Notes: a model not told the origin generated them from the letters alone. DNA of 64,000 nt from Spartobacteria bacterium (GCA_003169975.1 PNAA01000041.1:159706-223705); one strand, 5' to 3'; counted from the stretch's first letter, positions 17,704 to 28,902 are shown. Numbers and translations: made by a program.

Positions 17704-20700
17704 ATGGCAAAATCGGACGATAACGGACACGACGACGAACAGCCAAACGGCGCGACGGAGGGCCTGCCGGCGTCGCGCGCCGGCGCGCTGAGCGAAAACA
17801 CACCGGCCAAGAAGCTGGTGCAATTTTCCTCCGGCCTCTCGCGACCCTTCATCCAGCGACCGGTGATGACGATGCTCTTGACGGCGTCGATCATCGTCTT
17901 CGGTATTCTGACTTATAATCAACTGGCGGTGAACGATCTGCCGGCGGTCGATTACCCCGTCATCCAGGTGAGTGCCTCCTATCCGGGGGCGAATCCGGAA
18001 ACGATGGCGAACAGCATCGCCACCCCGCTGGAAAAACAGTTTACCCAGATTCCCGGGCTCGCTCTGACCACCAGCACCAGCTCCCAGGGCAACACCTCGA
18101 TCACCCTGCAATTCGACCTGAGCAAAGGGATCGATGCCGCCGCGACTGACGTGCAGTCCGCCATCCAAAGGGCCGCCGGCCAGTTGCCGAGCGATCTCCC
18201 CAGCCCACCCACCTTCATCAAGTCCAATCCGAACGATCAACCGGTCATGTACGTCGCCCTAACGAGTGACACGTTAAGCGACGGCGAGCTTTACCGCTAT
18301 GGCTCGACCGAGGTGGCGCAGCGAATCAACATTTTGCCCGGGGTTTCCCAGGTCAACATCTACGGCGTGAAAGGTGCGATCCGGGTGAAGGTCGATCCCG
18401 GCGCGCTGGCTTCGCGCGGCCTGACCTTCGCGGATTTGTCGGCCGCAATCAGCGCCGGCACCGCTTACTCCGGCGCGGGCCAGTTCGACGGAGTAAACAA
18501 GTCGATCACGCTCCGGCCTAACGGGCAGATCACGACCGCCGAGGGGTATCGCAATCTTATTATCAAGCAAAACGGTAACGCCTCCCCGGTCTACCTCCGG
18601 GATGTGGCCCGCGTCATCGATGGGGTGGAGAACGAGCGGCTCTCGCGCCACTTCTTCGTCCGTGACTTTCATCCGCCGGCCTCGGTCATCGTTTTCGCAG
18701 TCTCGCGACAAGCCGGGGCGAACGCCGTCGCCGTGGCGCGCTCGGTGCGCGACCTGTTGCCGGGCCTGCAGCGCGAACTGCCGGGCTCAATCCGTTTGAT
18801 CCCGGTTTTTGATCGCTCGCAGTCGATCGTTAACTCCCTGCATGACGTGCAGGCGACGCTCGCCATCGCCTTCGCGCTCGTCATCTTTGTCATCTTCGTT
18901 TTTCTGGGCCGCGCCAGCGACACGCTCATTCCAATGGTGGCGCTGCCGATGTCGTTCCTCATCACCTTCGTCGCGATGTGGTGGTTTGGCTTTTCGATCA
19001 ACAATCTGACCTTGATGGCGCTGACTCTGGCCATCGGTTTCCTCGTCGATGACGCCATCGTCTTCCTCGAGAACGTCGTGCGGCGCGCCGAAGCCGGAGA
19101 ATCGATTTACCTCGCCACTCTCAACAGCGCGGGCGAAATTTCTTTCACCATCCTTTCGATGACCCTGTCGCTTGCGGCGGTTTTCATTCCGCTCGCCTTC
19201 ATGCCGGGATTGTTAGGGCGAATCTTTCGCGAGTTCGCCATCACTATCATCGTGGCCATTCTTGCCTCCGGTCTCGTTTCGTTAACTCTGACCCCGTTGA
19301 TGTGTTCGCGGATTCTCGCCGAGCGCGGTCCCGGCCACCGTAAGACCTGGACGGAGCGATTCTTCAGCCGCTTCTTCGACCCGACCCTCAGGTTCTACAG
19401 TCGTTCGCTCGACTGGTTTCTCGACCGCGGCTGGCTCGCCCTGCCGATTATCGTCGCCTGCGCGCTCGGCGTATGGTTCTTCTTTAGCCAACTCCCCTTC
19501 ACCTTGCTGCCAACCGGTGACAGCGGGACGATTCGCGGCTTTTTCATCGTGCAGGAGGGCGCCTCGCCCGACCAACAACGCCGGCTCCAGGAAAAGCTCG
19601 ACCCCGTTCTGCAGGCTAACCCGGCAATCGATAAATATTTCACGGTCGCGGGGCGGTCCGGCCTGGGCGCGGGTGTTTTCACCGCTCTTTTTTTGAAAGA
19701 CGCGAGCCAGCGCGCCGATATCGACACCGTGGCGGCACAGCTCCGGAAAGCGTGCAGCGAAATTCCGGGGATTTTCCCGACGCTCAATCCGCAGCCGGTC
19801 CTGCAGATTAACATCGGAGCGACCGGCAGCTCCTTCGGTCGCTACAGCTACGTCCTGAGCGGCATTAACCCGAACGAAGTCTATGACGCGGCCGAAAAAC
19901 TCGGAGCCCGGCTCGCCGAGTACGATGGCTTCGCCAGCCCGCCGCGTTCCGATCTTTTCCGCAATACGCCTAACCTCGACATCAATATCGAGCGCGGGCG
20001 CGCCGGTCTTTACGGCGTCTCCACCAGCAACCTCGAGAGCCTGCTGCGCGCCGCCTATTCGCAGAATTACGTCTACCTGATCAAGCAAGCCGACGATCAA
20101 TATCAGGTGATCGTCGAAGCGGACGATAAAGCCCGCGCCAGCCCGGAGGATTTTCGGCAAATTTACGTCAAGCCCGACAACGGCACCAAGCTGATTCCGA
20201 TCCGCGCGCTGACGAACTCGAAGGAGACGCTCGGCCTCCAGTCGGTCAATCACACCAATCAATTCAGCAGCGTCACCTTTGGCTTCGATACCAAGCCGGG
20301 CGTCGCCCTGGGCGATGTCACCAACTATATCCAAAGAACCGCGGCCGAAGTTTTGCCGCCGACCGTAAAGGGCGAGTTGCAGGGCGAAGGCCTTGTCCTG
20401 CAACAACTCTTCGGCGCCCTGCCCTTTCTCATCCTCGCCGCCGTCTTCGTTATGTATGTGATTCTCGGCATTCTTTACGAGAGCTACGTGCACCCAATCA
20501 CGGTGCTTTCCACGCTCTTTCCCGCGGTCGTCGGTGGACTGATGACGCTTTGGCTTTTCCGGTCAACCCTCTCGCTTTATTCGGTGATCGGCCTCTTCCT
20601 CCTCATGGGTATCGTGAAGAAGAACGGCATCATGATCGTTGACTTCGCGCTCCATCGGCTGGACGAAGGCTACGATCGCCGCGCCGCGATTCACGAAGCG

Positions 20701-21006
20701 AGCGTGGAGCGTTTCCGCCCTATTATCATGACCACGCTCGCGGCCCTGATGGGCGCGCTGCCGATCGCCTTCGGCTTCGGGGCGGATGGCTCTTCGCGCC
20801 GTCCGCTCGGCCTGGTGATCGTCGGCGGATTGATCGTCTCACAATTGATCACGCTCTACATCACACCCGTGATTTATCTGGCGCTCGAATGGTTCCAGGA
20901 GCGCGTGCTCGATCGCGTGCCCTTCCTGCGCAGCGCGCATACCCACCACGAAGCGGAAGCGGGAAAACACGAGGCCGCCACACCGGAACCGGTCGGCGCA
21001 CATTAA
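17704..21006 (+). CDS. RND multidrug efflux permease (AcrB/MdtB-C type)
   Basis: An 1100-residue HAE1-type pump. A ~45-residue hydrophilic extension precedes the usual start of helix 1 (FIQRPVMTMLLTASIIVFGI). Helix 4 carries the proton-relay aspartates in GFLVDDAIVFLENVV, and helix 10 carries the partner lysine in MGIVKKNGIMIVDFA. Two large periplasmic loops and twelve hydrophobic helices give the normal architecture. It exports hydrophobic or cationic compounds using the proton gradient as part of a tripartite complex with the adjacent adaptor. It is the last gene of the SlyA-box operon. Confidence 0.95.
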   Translation: MAKSDDNGHDDEQPNGATEGLPASRAGALSENTPAKKLVQFSSGLSRPFIQRPVMTMLLTASIIVFGILTYNQLAVNDLPAVDYPVIQVSASYPGANPETMANSIATPLEKQFTQIPGLALTTSTSSQGNTSITLQFDLSKGIDAAATDVQSAIQRAAGQLPSDLPSPPTFIKSNPNDQPVMYVALTSDTLSDGELYRYGSTEVAQRINILPGVSQVNIYGVKGAIRVKVDPGALASRGLTFADLSAAISAGTAYSGAGQFDGVNKSITLRPNGQITTAEGYRNLIIKQNGNASPVYLRDVARVIDGVENERLSRHFFVRDFHPPASVIVFAVSRQAGANAVAVARSVRDLLPGLQRELPGSIRLIPVFDRSQSIVNSLHDVQATLAIAFALVIFVIFVFLGRASDTLIPMVALPMSFLITFVAMWWFGFSINNLTLMALTLAIGFLVDDAIVFLENVVRRAEAGESIYLATLNSAGEISFTILSMTLSLAAVFIPLAFMPGLLGRIFREFAITIIVAILASGLVSLTLTPLMCSRILAERGPGHRKTWTERFFSRFFDPTLRFYSRSLDWFLDRGWLALPIIVACALGVWFFFSQLPFTLLPTGDSGTIRGFFIVQEGASPDQQRRLQEKLDPVLQANPAIDKYFTVAGRSGLGAGVFTALFLKDASQRADIDTVAAQLRKACSEIPGIFPTLNPQPVLQINIGATGSSFGRYSYVLSGINPNEVYDAAEKLGARLAEYDGFASPPRSDLFRNTPNLDINIERGRAGLYGVSTSNLESLLRAAYSQNYVYLIKQADDQYQVIVEADDKARASPEDFRQIYVKPDNGTKLIPIRALTNSKETLGLQSVNHTNQFSSVTFGFDTKPGVALGDVTNYIQRTAAEVLPPTVKGELQGEGLVLQQLFGALPFLILAAVFVMYVILGILYESYVHPITVLSTLFPAVVGGLMTLWLFRSTLSLYSVIGLFLLMGIVKKNGIMIVDFALHRLDEGYDRRAAIHEASVERFRPIIMTTLAALMGALPIAFGFGADGSSRRPLGLVIVGGLIVSQLITLYITPVIYLALEWFQERVLDRVPFLRSAHTHHEAEAGKHEAATPEPVGAH

Positions 21007-21007
21007 T

Positions 21008-21066
21008 GTAGGAGGGGCCTTTGCGCCGCGCGCCAACCGATCGGGGCACAAAGGCCCCTCCCACAT
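21008..21066. repeat. Intergenic palindromic repeat, family C
   Basis: GTAGGAGGGGCCTTTG at the left end is mirrored by CAAAGGCCCCTCCCACAT at the right. A second copy lies at 38848-38920. It sits between convergent genes and could serve as a bidirectional terminator. Confidence 0.75.
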
Positions 21067-21079
21067 TCCGGAAAACACC

Positions 21080-22321
21080 CTAACGAGACGTCATCCACTC
21101 CATCGCCTTCGACGCGAGCCGATCAAAAGCCCGCACCGCCAGCGCGAGATGTTCCTCTTTCGTGTCCTCGATCTTGTTGTGGCTGATCCCGTGCAGGCTT
21201 TGCACGAACATCATGACCGTCGGCACGCCGGCGCGCGCCACTTCGGCTGCATCGTGCAAAGGGCCGGAGGGCAGACGATGCGATCTGCCGCAGACCTCGC
21301 GAATCGCTTCGTCGCAACAATCGATCAACTTCTCATCGAACGGCCGCGGCTCGATCTGCCAGAGCCGCTCCCAGCCAACGGAGACGCTCCCTTCCTGCGC
21401 GAATCGTGCGCTTGCCTCGCGCGCTTCCTGCAGCATCTGCGCCAGCGCCCGACCATCGAGATGACGCTGATCGAGCGTAATCCGGCATTCCTCGACCACG
21501 CTGGTCACGATTCCCGGTTTCGTTAGGCAAGATCCAATTGTGCAGACGCCACCGTGACGCTCCGCGATTCGGTAAATCTCCGGGCTCATCCTGGCCGCGG
21601 CGAGCAAGGCATCTTTGCGCCTGTTCATCGGGGTACTGCCGGAGTGTGCGGCCTGCCCGTGAAATGTGATCGCGTGCCGCTCGACACCGAAAGTTCCGAG
21701 GACCGCACCTAACGGCAGATCGAGATCGAGCAGCACCGGTCCCTGCTCGATGTGCAGCTCGATGTAAGCCTTCGCGCTGGCGAGTTCGCGACCGGAATCC
21801 TTTACTTTTTCAAAATCGATCCCCTGTTCCCGGAGCGCAGCCGGCAGCGAAATGCCATCCCTGTCCTGCAAGCCACGCGCTTCACCCATGTCGAGATTCC
21901 CCGAGCAGGCCGAAGAACCGAAAAGGCTCTTCCCGAAACGCGCACCCTCCTCATCGGCCCAATCCACCAGCCGCACTGTGACCGGCGGCCGGCCGTCGTT
22001 CTCGGCATGGATGCGCCGCAAGATTTCGAGCCCGGCGAGAGTGTTGAGACAACCGTCGAGCCAGCCGCCATTGGGCACGGAATCGCTATGGCCGCCGATG
22101 AGAAGCGCGTCGTCCGACTCGCCACGCAGCGTCATCCAGAGATTGCCCGCCTCGTCGCGCTCGGTCTCCGCCCCGACTGCTCGCGCTTTCTCTTCCAGCC
22201 AACTGCTCGCCTTGGCCCAATGGGCGGTAAAGGCGACGCGCTGCGCCCCATTTTCATCGCCGGTCAGGCGTCGCAGCTCCTTCAGCTCCCCAATCGTGCG
22301 TTCTGGATTCAGCTCGCCCAT
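21080..22321 (-). CDS. M20-family amidohydrolase (allantoate / N-carbamoyl-amino acid hydrolase type)
   Basis: A 413-residue protein with the dinuclear metal-site motifs of this branch of M20: GGHSDSVPNGGWLDGCLN, the Glu pair in DWADEEGARFGKSLFGS, and YIELHIEQGPVL. The dimerisation lid contains HAITFHGQAAHSGSTPM, and the C-terminus contains SGPLHDAAEVARAG and SLHGISHNKIEDT. Members hydrolyse carbamoyl or ureido groups in purine and pyrimidine breakdown. Substrate cannot be fixed from sequence. The TAG stop lies in CCCTAACG, a near-copy of the dispersed motif. No purine-degradation neighbours are present. Confidence 0.85.
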   Translation of the reverse strand: MGELNPERTIGELKELRRLTGDENGAQRVAFTAHWAKASSWLEEKARAVGAETERDEAGNLWMTLRGESDDALLIGGHSDSVPNGGWLDGCLNTLAGLEILRRIHAENDGRPPVTVRLVDWADEEGARFGKSLFGSSACSGNLDMGEARGLQDRDGISLPAALREQGIDFEKVKDSGRELASAKAYIELHIEQGPVLLDLDLPLGAVLGTFGVERHAITFHGQAAHSGSTPMNRRKDALLAAARMSPEIYRIAERHGGVCTIGSCLTKPGIVTSVVEECRITLDQRHLDGRALAQMLQEAREASARFAQEGSVSVGWERLWQIEPRPFDEKLIDCCDEAIREVCGRSHRLPSGPLHDAAEVARAGVPTVMMFVQSLHGISHNKIEDTKEEHLALAVRAFDRLASKAMEWMTSR

Positions 22322-22499
22322 CGCCTAACCGTAGAAGGTGTCGGCAAGGTCACAAGCCTGCATTCTCAGCGCGCGAACGGATCACATGTCGCCAACTCGT
22401 CGCGGCTCCCTTTGCTGCTAAGATCCGCTGTCGGCGGTTTCAGCGTTACGCCATCGCACGAAGGCTTGGCCCGGCGCGATCGACCCGTCTAAGTCGCGC

Positions 22500-23960
22500 T
22501 CAGTTAAACTGCATATTCTCGAGGTGAATCGGATCAGCGTAAAAGGCCGTCCCACAACCATTCGCCACGTACCGATAATAGAACGCGATATTGCCAGTTG
22601 CATCCAAAGCAACCAGATCGCTCGACAAACCGGACTGTGCCCGAGTGTAATCGATCAAATAGTTATCCGTCGCATCTTCATAAACGCTGCTGCAGAAGTC
22701 GCTATAAATCGACGGGTCAATCAGGTAATGATAGACCTCGGTCGCAGTCTTGCCGACGATCGAATATTTGCGCGGCGCGCTGTAAGTGCGCGTCTCACCG
22801 GGTGGCATCTGGGTTAAACTGCCCGTGCCGTCATCCATGAGCAAAAGCTGGTCGGCCACGATGGAAACCGCATGCTGTCCGATCGGCGGCAGAGTGTCCG
22901 GCCCGAGTCTGAGCGCAAATGCTCGCAGAGAACGAAATTCGAACCAATGCTTGGTCGTATCACCGAGAATCCACTTAATCTTTCCGGTATCGTAATCGAG
23001 CGCGATAACAAAGTTTTCCCGGCTGGACACGATTAAGGAGTTATCTGAGGGTCGATAGGTCGTGGCGTTGTTGTGAAACCAGTCGAGCGGCCCCGGAAAG
23101 ACGAACAGAGAGGGATCATCCCCGCCCGCGATCATCGCGGCGCTGACGATATCCGCCAGGTTCCAGCTCCTGAGGACGTTTCCGGCCGCGTCCACCTCCA
23201 TATCGACAGATTCTGCCCAGGCAGCCGTATCGACTTCCATCACGATGCCGTCCCGGCCGTAGTCGAAATTGTGATGGATGTTGGTCACTCCCAAACCGGC
23301 GTAGTCCGCGAGGATTTGACTCCTGCCGTCGAACTCCAGGCGCAACAGGCCGGTGACCGTACCGCAATAAATACCGTTGTCGAACAAGACGGCTTGCTGG
23401 CCACCTTGGGAGGCTGATCCGACCCACCGGACCTCGGAATCGGAATCAATAATGACCGGGGTATCGTTCGTGACAGAACCCTTCAATAGAGCAAAGTCGT
23501 AGCTGAGCGTTGTGCTCTGCGACCTGGCTTGGATGATCGTCGGGCTGGTATAGGTCCCGCCATCATACGCCGCCGTTGTAATTTTGACTTTATTCAGCTG
23601 GGTGGCCCCAGTGGTGAAATTGCTGAGCACCGTCACAGTGTTTTGGCGATTCTGGTAAAGGCCAAAGACTGGCAAGGTAAGTTTGCTGCCCAGCCCCGGT
23701 TGAAAATAGCCCGCTGCTTGCAGATAGGCGCTGGTGTAGGTCGCGGAGACCGGCCGGGTGCGCGATCCCTGTTTCGGGCGAATGGTAAAGCTGATCGTGC
23801 TCAGGTTGGTCGGATCGTTGATCTTCAAGCTGACGAAACTAATGAAGGGCGTACGACCCGGAACAATCTTGTCGATTGTGACTAAAGGCCGAACGGCTTC
23901 GGAATCGCCACTGCAGACGAGCGAAAGGGTGGCGCTGATAATAATAATCCATTTTTTCAT
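22500..23960 (-). CDS. Secreted arylsulfotransferase (ASST) family protein
   Basis: A 486-residue protein with a signal peptide (MKKWIIIISATLSLVCSG; the Cys at 17 could mark a lipoprotein). An N-terminal beta-sandwich domain is followed by a beta-propeller typical of bacterial aryl sulfate sulfotransferases. Histidines in conserved settings are seen in NIHHNFDYG, DWFHNN and GQHAVS; the last resembles the catalytic His context. YDTGKIKWILGD is a typical propeller blade. ASST enzymes move sulfate between phenolic compounds in the periplasm without PAPS. No DsbL/DsbI-like partners are nearby. Confidence 0.75.
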   Translation of the reverse strand: MKKWIIIISATLSLVCSGDSEAVRPLVTIDKIVPGRTPFISFVSLKINDPTNLSTISFTIRPKQGSRTRPVSATYTSAYLQAAGYFQPGLGSKLTLPVFGLYQNRQNTVTVLSNFTTGATQLNKVKITTAAYDGGTYTSPTIIQARSQSTTLSYDFALLKGSVTNDTPVIIDSDSEVRWVGSASQGGQQAVLFDNGIYCGTVTGLLRLEFDGRSQILADYAGLGVTNIHHNFDYGRDGIVMEVDTAAWAESVDMEVDAAGNVLRSWNLADIVSAAMIAGGDDPSLFVFPGPLDWFHNNATTYRPSDNSLIVSSRENFVIALDYDTGKIKWILGDTTKHWFEFRSLRAFALRLGPDTLPPIGQHAVSIVADQLLLMDDGTGSLTQMPPGETRTYSAPRKYSIVGKTATEVYHYLIDPSIYSDFCSSVYEDATDNYLIDYTRAQSGLSSDLVALDATGNIAFYYRYVANGCGTAFYADPIHLENMQFN

Positions 23961-24183
23961 AGGTTTACACTTTCCTTGCGGCGCTTCACCAGACGACTTC
24001 TCTCGTCGCGGCTCGATTGCACCATTGATTTTTTTGCGGCCCGAGCGTGGGAAACTGGCTCGCTCGTGTCAAGCTTTTAATTGCTGGCCTCCCAAGTGCC
24101 CGTTAGGCTCCACCGTCGGTCGGGGATCTTTGCCCCGCGCGCAAGAAAACGAACTGGACTCGCCGCGGCGAGTCCCTCCGGGA
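23961..24183. other. Intergenic region with palindrome
   Basis: It separates two minus-strand genes. It contains one CGTTAGGC copy at 24101-24108 and imperfect inverted pieces (GATCTTTGCCCCGCGCGC; GGACTCGCCGCGGCGAGTCC at 24153-24172). The second is a strong hairpin that could terminate or process the transcript of the upstream GH63-like gene's antisense side. No gene is seen. Confidence 0.5.
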
Positions 24184-26868
24184 TCACAGATCCGTGAATG
24201 GATCGAGCTTCACGATCGTTCCACGGCTCCCTTGTTGCTGAATCAGCTTCGCGACCAGACCCGTCCACCCGGTCTGATGATTCGCGCCCAAGCCCGCGCC
24301 GGTGTCGCCGTGAAAATATTCGTGGAAAAGATAGCGGTCCCGATCGGCCGCGCTGCCTAACGAGTCACCGGAAGCGCGGGTGAAAGGTCGTTCCCCCTTT
24401 TCGTTGGGCAGCCAGAGTTTGATCAGGCGGTTCGAAAGCTCGTTCGCGATCTGATCGAGGGTCACGAACTGGCCGGAGCCGGTCGGGCATTCGACTTGGA
24501 AATCGTCGCCGTAGTAGTGATGGAATTTCTGGAGCGACTCGATCAGGAGATAGTTGATCGGGAACCAGACCGGGCCGCGCCAGTTCGAGTTGCCGCCGAA
24601 GATGCCGGTCTGCGATTCCGCCGGCTCATAGTTGACCACCTTGCGTTCGCCCCGCACTTCCAGAACATAGGGATTTTTCTCATGAAACTTGCTCACTGAG
24701 CGCACGCCGTAGTCACTCAGAAATTCGTTAGGATCGAGCATTCGGCGGAGGAGGCATTTCATACGGTGCCCGCGGGTCAGGGCAATCAGGCGGCGCTCGC
24801 CGCTCCCCGGCTCTGACCAACGCGAAATCAAACCCGCAAGGTCGGGACGGTTCGTCAGATACCACTGGAGGCGCTCGTTGAAACCGGGCATCGCTTCGAG
24901 CAACGCCGGTTCGAGCACCTCGACCGCGAGCAACGGCATGAGCCCGACTAACGACCGAACGCGCAGGGGCAGAAAGCGGTTGCCCGGCGTGTGCAGGACG
25001 TCATAGAAAAATTCGTCCGTCTCATCCCAGAGCCCGATTCCCTGCCCGCCGACGTTGTTCATTGCCGCGGCAATCGCGAGAAAATGCTCGAAGAACTTGG
25101 TCGCGATGTTTTCGTAAACCGGGTTCGCGCGCGCCAGCTCGAGCGCGGTCCGCATCATCGTGAGGCAAAACATGCCCATCCAGCTCGTGCCGTCGCTCTG
25201 CTCGAGCCGGCTGCCATCGGGAAAGGAGGCGCTCCGGTCGAAGACGCCAATGTTGTCGAGCCCAAGGAAACCGCCTTCGAAAATATTGCGACCGCCGGAG
25301 TCCTTCCGGTTCACCCACCAGGTGAAATTGATGAGCAGCTTGTGAAAGATGGTCTCGAGAAAGGCGCGGTCGCCTTTTCCGGTAGCGTGCTGCTCAATCT
25401 TGTAGATACGCCAGGCGGCCCAGCCGATGACGGGCGGATTGACGTCGCCGAAATTCCATTCGTAGGCCGGGATCTGGCCGTTGGGATGCTGGTACCATTC
25501 GCGCAGGATGATATCGAGCTGCGCCTTGGCAAAATGCGGATCGACGAGGGCGAGCGGGATGCAATGAAAGGCCAGGTCCCAGGCCGCGTACCAGGGATAT
25601 TCCCAGGTGTCGGGCATCGACATCACCCGCTCGTTGTAGAGGTGGCGCCATTCCGCGTTGCGTCCGGTCTTACGCTCGTTAGGCGGAGCCGGCTGGGCGG
25701 GATCGCCCTCCAGCCATTGCTCGACCACGTAGTAATAGAATTGCTTCGTCCAAAGCATCCCGGCAAGCGCCTGGCGCTGGATGGCATAGTGTTCGGGACT
25801 CAGGCGGCTCGGGGCCAGCGCGCGGTAGAACTCGTCCGCTTCCTCCTGGCGCTGGGCGAAGAGGCGGTCGAAGTCGCCGAAGGTTCGAATCGCCGGTTCG
25901 TTGATCCGCTGCAGACGCAACCGCACCGGTCGCGATTCGGACGGCACGAGCGAGAGCCGATACTGCGCTGCGGCCTTCGTCCCCATCCGCTGCGGATTCA
26001 CCGCCGAGCCGTTCCCCCTCACGACCGCCTCGTGGAAGGCGTCCTTCACGTACGGCGATCGGTTCGGCAACCCGTAGAGCAACTGCGCGTTGGTTTCGTT
26101 TTCCGTGAAGAAAAGCGGGCCCGCCCCTTCGCAAACCAAACGGTATTCGCCGAGCGCGTCGTGGCTCGCTTCGATCACCGGCAGCGCCTCGGAATGATCG
26201 CTCCCGACGCGCAGATTTGGCCGCAGCGCATCCGCGCTCCAGCTCCAGGTATTGCGAAACCAGAGCGTCGGCAGGAGGTGGAGGTTGGCCGCTTCCGGCC
26301 CGCGGTTGGTGACCGTGGCCCGAATCAGAATGTCGTCCTCCGCCGCCTTGGCGTACTCGATCGTGATATCGAAATAGCGATCCTCACGGAGCACACCGGT
26401 ATCCCAGAGCTCGAACTCTGGCTCCATCTTGGAACGTTCGGCGTTGCGCCCGACCAATTCCTCGTAGGGAAACGCCGCCTGCGGGTAACGATAAGTCATC
26501 CGCATGTAGGCATGACTCGGCGTGTTATCCTCGAAAAAGAAAATCTCCTTTACGTCCTCGCCGTGGTTCCCCTGCGGACCAGTAAGGCCAAAGAGGCGCT
26601 CTTTCAGAATCGGATCGCGGCCATTCCAGAAGGCGAAAGCGAAGCAGAGCCGCTGCTTGAAATCGCAGATGCCGCCGATCCCATCCTCGCCCCAGCGATA
26701 GGCGCGGGAGCGAGCATGCTCGTGCGGGAAGTAATTCCAGGCATCGCCGTTGGCACTGTAATCCTCGCGCACCGTACCCCATTGCCGCTCGCTCAGGTAC
26801 GGACCCCAGAGGTGCCAGCGCTGTTCGCGATGGTCATTCTGCGCAAGGCGTTCTTGTTCGGCGTTCAT
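24184..26868 (-). CDS. GH63-like glucosidase (MGH1-type)
   Basis: An 894-residue protein beginning [19 protein letters not shown]-terminal motifs [17 protein letters not shown] and [19 protein letters not shown], and the later [33 protein letters not shown] and [14 protein letters not shown], are typical of the bacterial mannosyl-oligosaccharide glucosidase-like (GH63) family with an (alpha/alpha)6 barrel. No signal peptide is visible, so it probably acts in the cytoplasm on alpha-glucosides such as glucosylglycerate or trehalose-type compounds. Substrate is not evident. The next gene on the strand (S9 peptidase) ends 24 nt upstream. Confidence 0.8.
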   Translation of the reverse strand: MNAEQERLAQNDHREQRWHLWGPYLSERQWGTVREDYSANGDAWNYFPHEHARSRAYRWGEDGIGGICDFKQRLCFAFAFWNGRDPILKERLFGLTGPQGNHGEDVKEIFFFEDNTPSHAYMRMTYRYPQAAFPYEELVGRNAERSKMEPEFELWDTGVLREDRYFDITIEYAKAAEDDILIRATVTNRGPEAANLHLLPTLWFRNTWSWSADALRPNLRVGSDHSEALPVIEASHDALGEYRLVCEGAGPLFFTENETNAQLLYGLPNRSPYVKDAFHEAVVRGNGSAVNPQRMGTKAAAQYRLSLVPSESRPVRLRLQRINEPAIRTFGDFDRLFAQRQEEADEFYRALAPSRLSPEHYAIQRQALAGMLWTKQFYYYVVEQWLEGDPAQPAPPNERKTGRNAEWRHLYNERVMSMPDTWEYPWYAAWDLAFHCIPLALVDPHFAKAQLDIILREWYQHPNGQIPAYEWNFGDVNPPVIGWAAWRIYKIEQHATGKGDRAFLETIFHKLLINFTWWVNRKDSGGRNIFEGGFLGLDNIGVFDRSASFPDGSRLEQSDGTSWMGMFCLTMMRTALELARANPVYENIATKFFEHFLAIAAAMNNVGGQGIGLWDETDEFFYDVLHTPGNRFLPLRVRSLVGLMPLLAVEVLEPALLEAMPGFNERLQWYLTNRPDLAGLISRWSEPGSGERRLIALTRGHRMKCLLRRMLDPNEFLSDYGVRSVSKFHEKNPYVLEVRGERKVVNYEPAESQTGIFGGNSNWRGPVWFPINYLLIESLQKFHHYYGDDFQVECPTGSGQFVTLDQIANELSNRLIKLWLPNEKGERPFTRASGDSLGSAADRDRYLFHEYFHGDTGAGLGANHQTGWTGLVAKLIQQQGSRGTIVKLDPFTDL

Positions 26869-26892
26869 TGTGGCAACGGCCTCATCGCACGG

Positions 26893-28902
26893 TCACTTGC
26901 GAAGATATTTCGCGTACCACCCAAGGTAGCGCTGGTAACGGTCAAGGATGTAGCTTGGCTTCTTGAGCCCGTGGAATTGCCCCGGGTAAATGACCAGCTC
27001 GGTCGGTACGCCTAACGTTCGCAACGCCTGATACATTTGTTCGCTGTTGAGGAGGGGGACATTGAAGTCGCTTTCGCCACAAAGGAACAGCGTCGGCGTC
27101 TTGATTTTGTCGGCGTGGAGAAAGGGATAGGAAATTTTTTCCCACACATCCGCGTGCGCCCACGGTGAACCAAGCTCGTATTCGTAATCGCGAATGTATT
27201 CGTCGGTGCCGTAGCCGGCCAAAATGTTCGAGATCGACGCGCCGCTGACGGCCGCCTTGAAACGGGTCGTGCTGGCGATGAGATAATTGGTCGACATCCC
27301 CCCGTAGCTCCATCCGCCGACCACCAGCCGGTCCGGATCGGCGAGCCAGCGCCTCACCGCATCGTCCACCGCCGCGAGATCGTCCTGCACGTCGACTCCG
27401 CCCCATGCGGCATAGATTCCCATCCCGTAATCGGTCCCGCGTCCGGTCGAGCCGCGCGGATTGGGCAGGACGACGGCGTAACCATTAGCGGCAAAAAGCT
27501 GCTTCTCGAAATCGAACTCGTTCGCGTATTGCGATTGCGGGCCGCCGTGCGGCCGAAGCAGCGTCGGTAACCTGCGTCCGGCGCTTTCGTTAGGCGGATG
27601 AACGATGAAACCGTGCACCTCGGTGCCATCCTGGCTTTTGAATTTGGTTTCTTCGACCCTGCCCAGCTGGATTTGCGCGATGAAGGCGTCGTTCTGTTTC
27701 GTTAGGTCACGCAGGTCGTCCTTCTCCGCCGCGAATATTTCGTAAGGCCGGTCGGGCGTGCTCGCGCGCACGATAACCTTGCCGTCGCGGCTCACATCGT
27801 AGGCCGTGATTTTCCGACGACCGCCGACGATCGTCCCCGGCGCGCCGCCGGCCGTTGGGACGCGCACGAGAACTTCCGCGCCATCATCTTCCAGCACGGC
27901 AAGGATCGATTTCCCGTCGGGCGACCAACGCGGCTGGACGAAGTTGCGATCGAGATCGGGCGTCAAAATTTTCGCAGCGCCACCGGCGGCGGGAATGATG
28001 GCGAGCGAATGGGTCGCGTATTCTATCTTCTTCGGGTCCCCGCCGTGGATATAGGCGATCGTGTTACCATCCGGGCTCCAGGCGGGCGCACTTTCCCAGT
28101 CGGGATGCGCGTCTGCTTCCGGAGTTGTCGTGAGCTGGCGCTCTTTCGCGCCGGCCTTCGCTTCAATCAGGTAGATGTCCCAATTTTCCGTCCGGTCCGG
28201 CTCCGCCCCGCGTTTCGTGACGAAAGCGATTTCCTTTCCGTCAGGCGACCATGCCGGCAGGACGTCATCGTGCGCGCCACTCGTCAGGTTCTCGAGCTTA
28301 CGGCTCGCGAGATCGAGCAGCTTGAGGTGCGACCATCGATTCGTCAGGTAACCATCGATGTCCTTCTTGAACTGATACCGGTCGATCACGATCGGCGGTA
28401 CGGTTTTCTTTTCCTTCTCCTTCGCCTCGGGTTCGCGTGGGTCGGGATCATGCGCGACGAGGACAAGGCGTTTGGAATCGGGCGACCAGGCGAAGTCATC
28501 GATGCTTCCCTTTTCCTTCGTCAAGTGTTCCGCTTCGCCGCCGGCGCTGGAAAGGATCCAGAGCTGATCGTTGTCGTTCTCATCCGTGCGGCTGGAGAGG
28601 AAGGCGAGCCATTTACCGTCCGGGCTCCAGCGGGGATGCGTCTGCTCGGTTTCGCCAAACGTGAGGGCGCGATTTTCCGAGCCGTCCCATTTCGCGAGCC
28701 AGAGGTTGCGCGGCTGTTTGTCCTTTGCCAGGTCAACCGTCCCGACCACGTAGGCCACGCTCTGGCCATCGGGCGAAAGATTGGGCTCATCGACATCGCG
28801 GATGGAGGCGAAATCCTCGGGCTTAAGCGGACGCTTTGGCCCCGCCGCGAAAATGGAAGGCAGACAAAGCGCAAGTGCGAGCAAGACAAAGCGACGGCGC
28901 AT
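26893..28902 (-). CDS. S9 family serine peptidase (acylaminoacyl/dipeptidyl peptidase type)
   Basis: A 669-residue protein when started at MRRRFVLLALALCLPSIFAAG, a clear signal peptide; longer readings add an unlikely Trp/Arg-rich lead. The N-terminal beta-propeller shows repeated WSPDGK blades. The C-terminal alpha/beta-hydrolase domain carries Ser in GGWSYGGMSTNYL, Asp in CGESDFNVPL and His in PGQFHGLKKP. It should release dipeptides or acylated residues from peptides in the periplasm. It lies upstream of the GH63-like gene on the same strand and divergent from the DUF1345 gene. Confidence 0.92.
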   Translation of the reverse strand: MRRRFVLLALALCLPSIFAAGPKRPLKPEDFASIRDVDEPNLSPDGQSVAYVVGTVDLAKDKQPRNLWLAKWDGSENRALTFGETEQTHPRWSPDGKWLAFLSSRTDENDNDQLWILSSAGGEAEHLTKEKGSIDDFAWSPDSKRLVLVAHDPDPREPEAKEKEKKTVPPIVIDRYQFKKDIDGYLTNRWSHLKLLDLASRKLENLTSGAHDDVLPAWSPDGKEIAFVTKRGAEPDRTENWDIYLIEAKAGAKERQLTTTPEADAHPDWESAPAWSPDGNTIAYIHGGDPKKIEYATHSLAIIPAAGGAAKILTPDLDRNFVQPRWSPDGKSILAVLEDDGAEVLVRVPTAGGAPGTIVGGRRKITAYDVSRDGKVIVRASTPDRPYEIFAAEKDDLRDLTKQNDAFIAQIQLGRVEETKFKSQDGTEVHGFIVHPPNESAGRRLPTLLRPHGGPQSQYANEFDFEKQLFAANGYAVVLPNPRGSTGRGTDYGMGIYAAWGGVDVQDDLAAVDDAVRRWLADPDRLVVGGWSYGGMSTNYLIASTTRFKAAVSGASISNILAGYGTDEYIRDYEYELGSPWAHADVWEKISYPFLHADKIKTPTLFLCGESDFNVPLLNSEQMYQALRTLGVPTELVIYPGQFHGLKKPSYILDRYQRYLGWYAKYLRK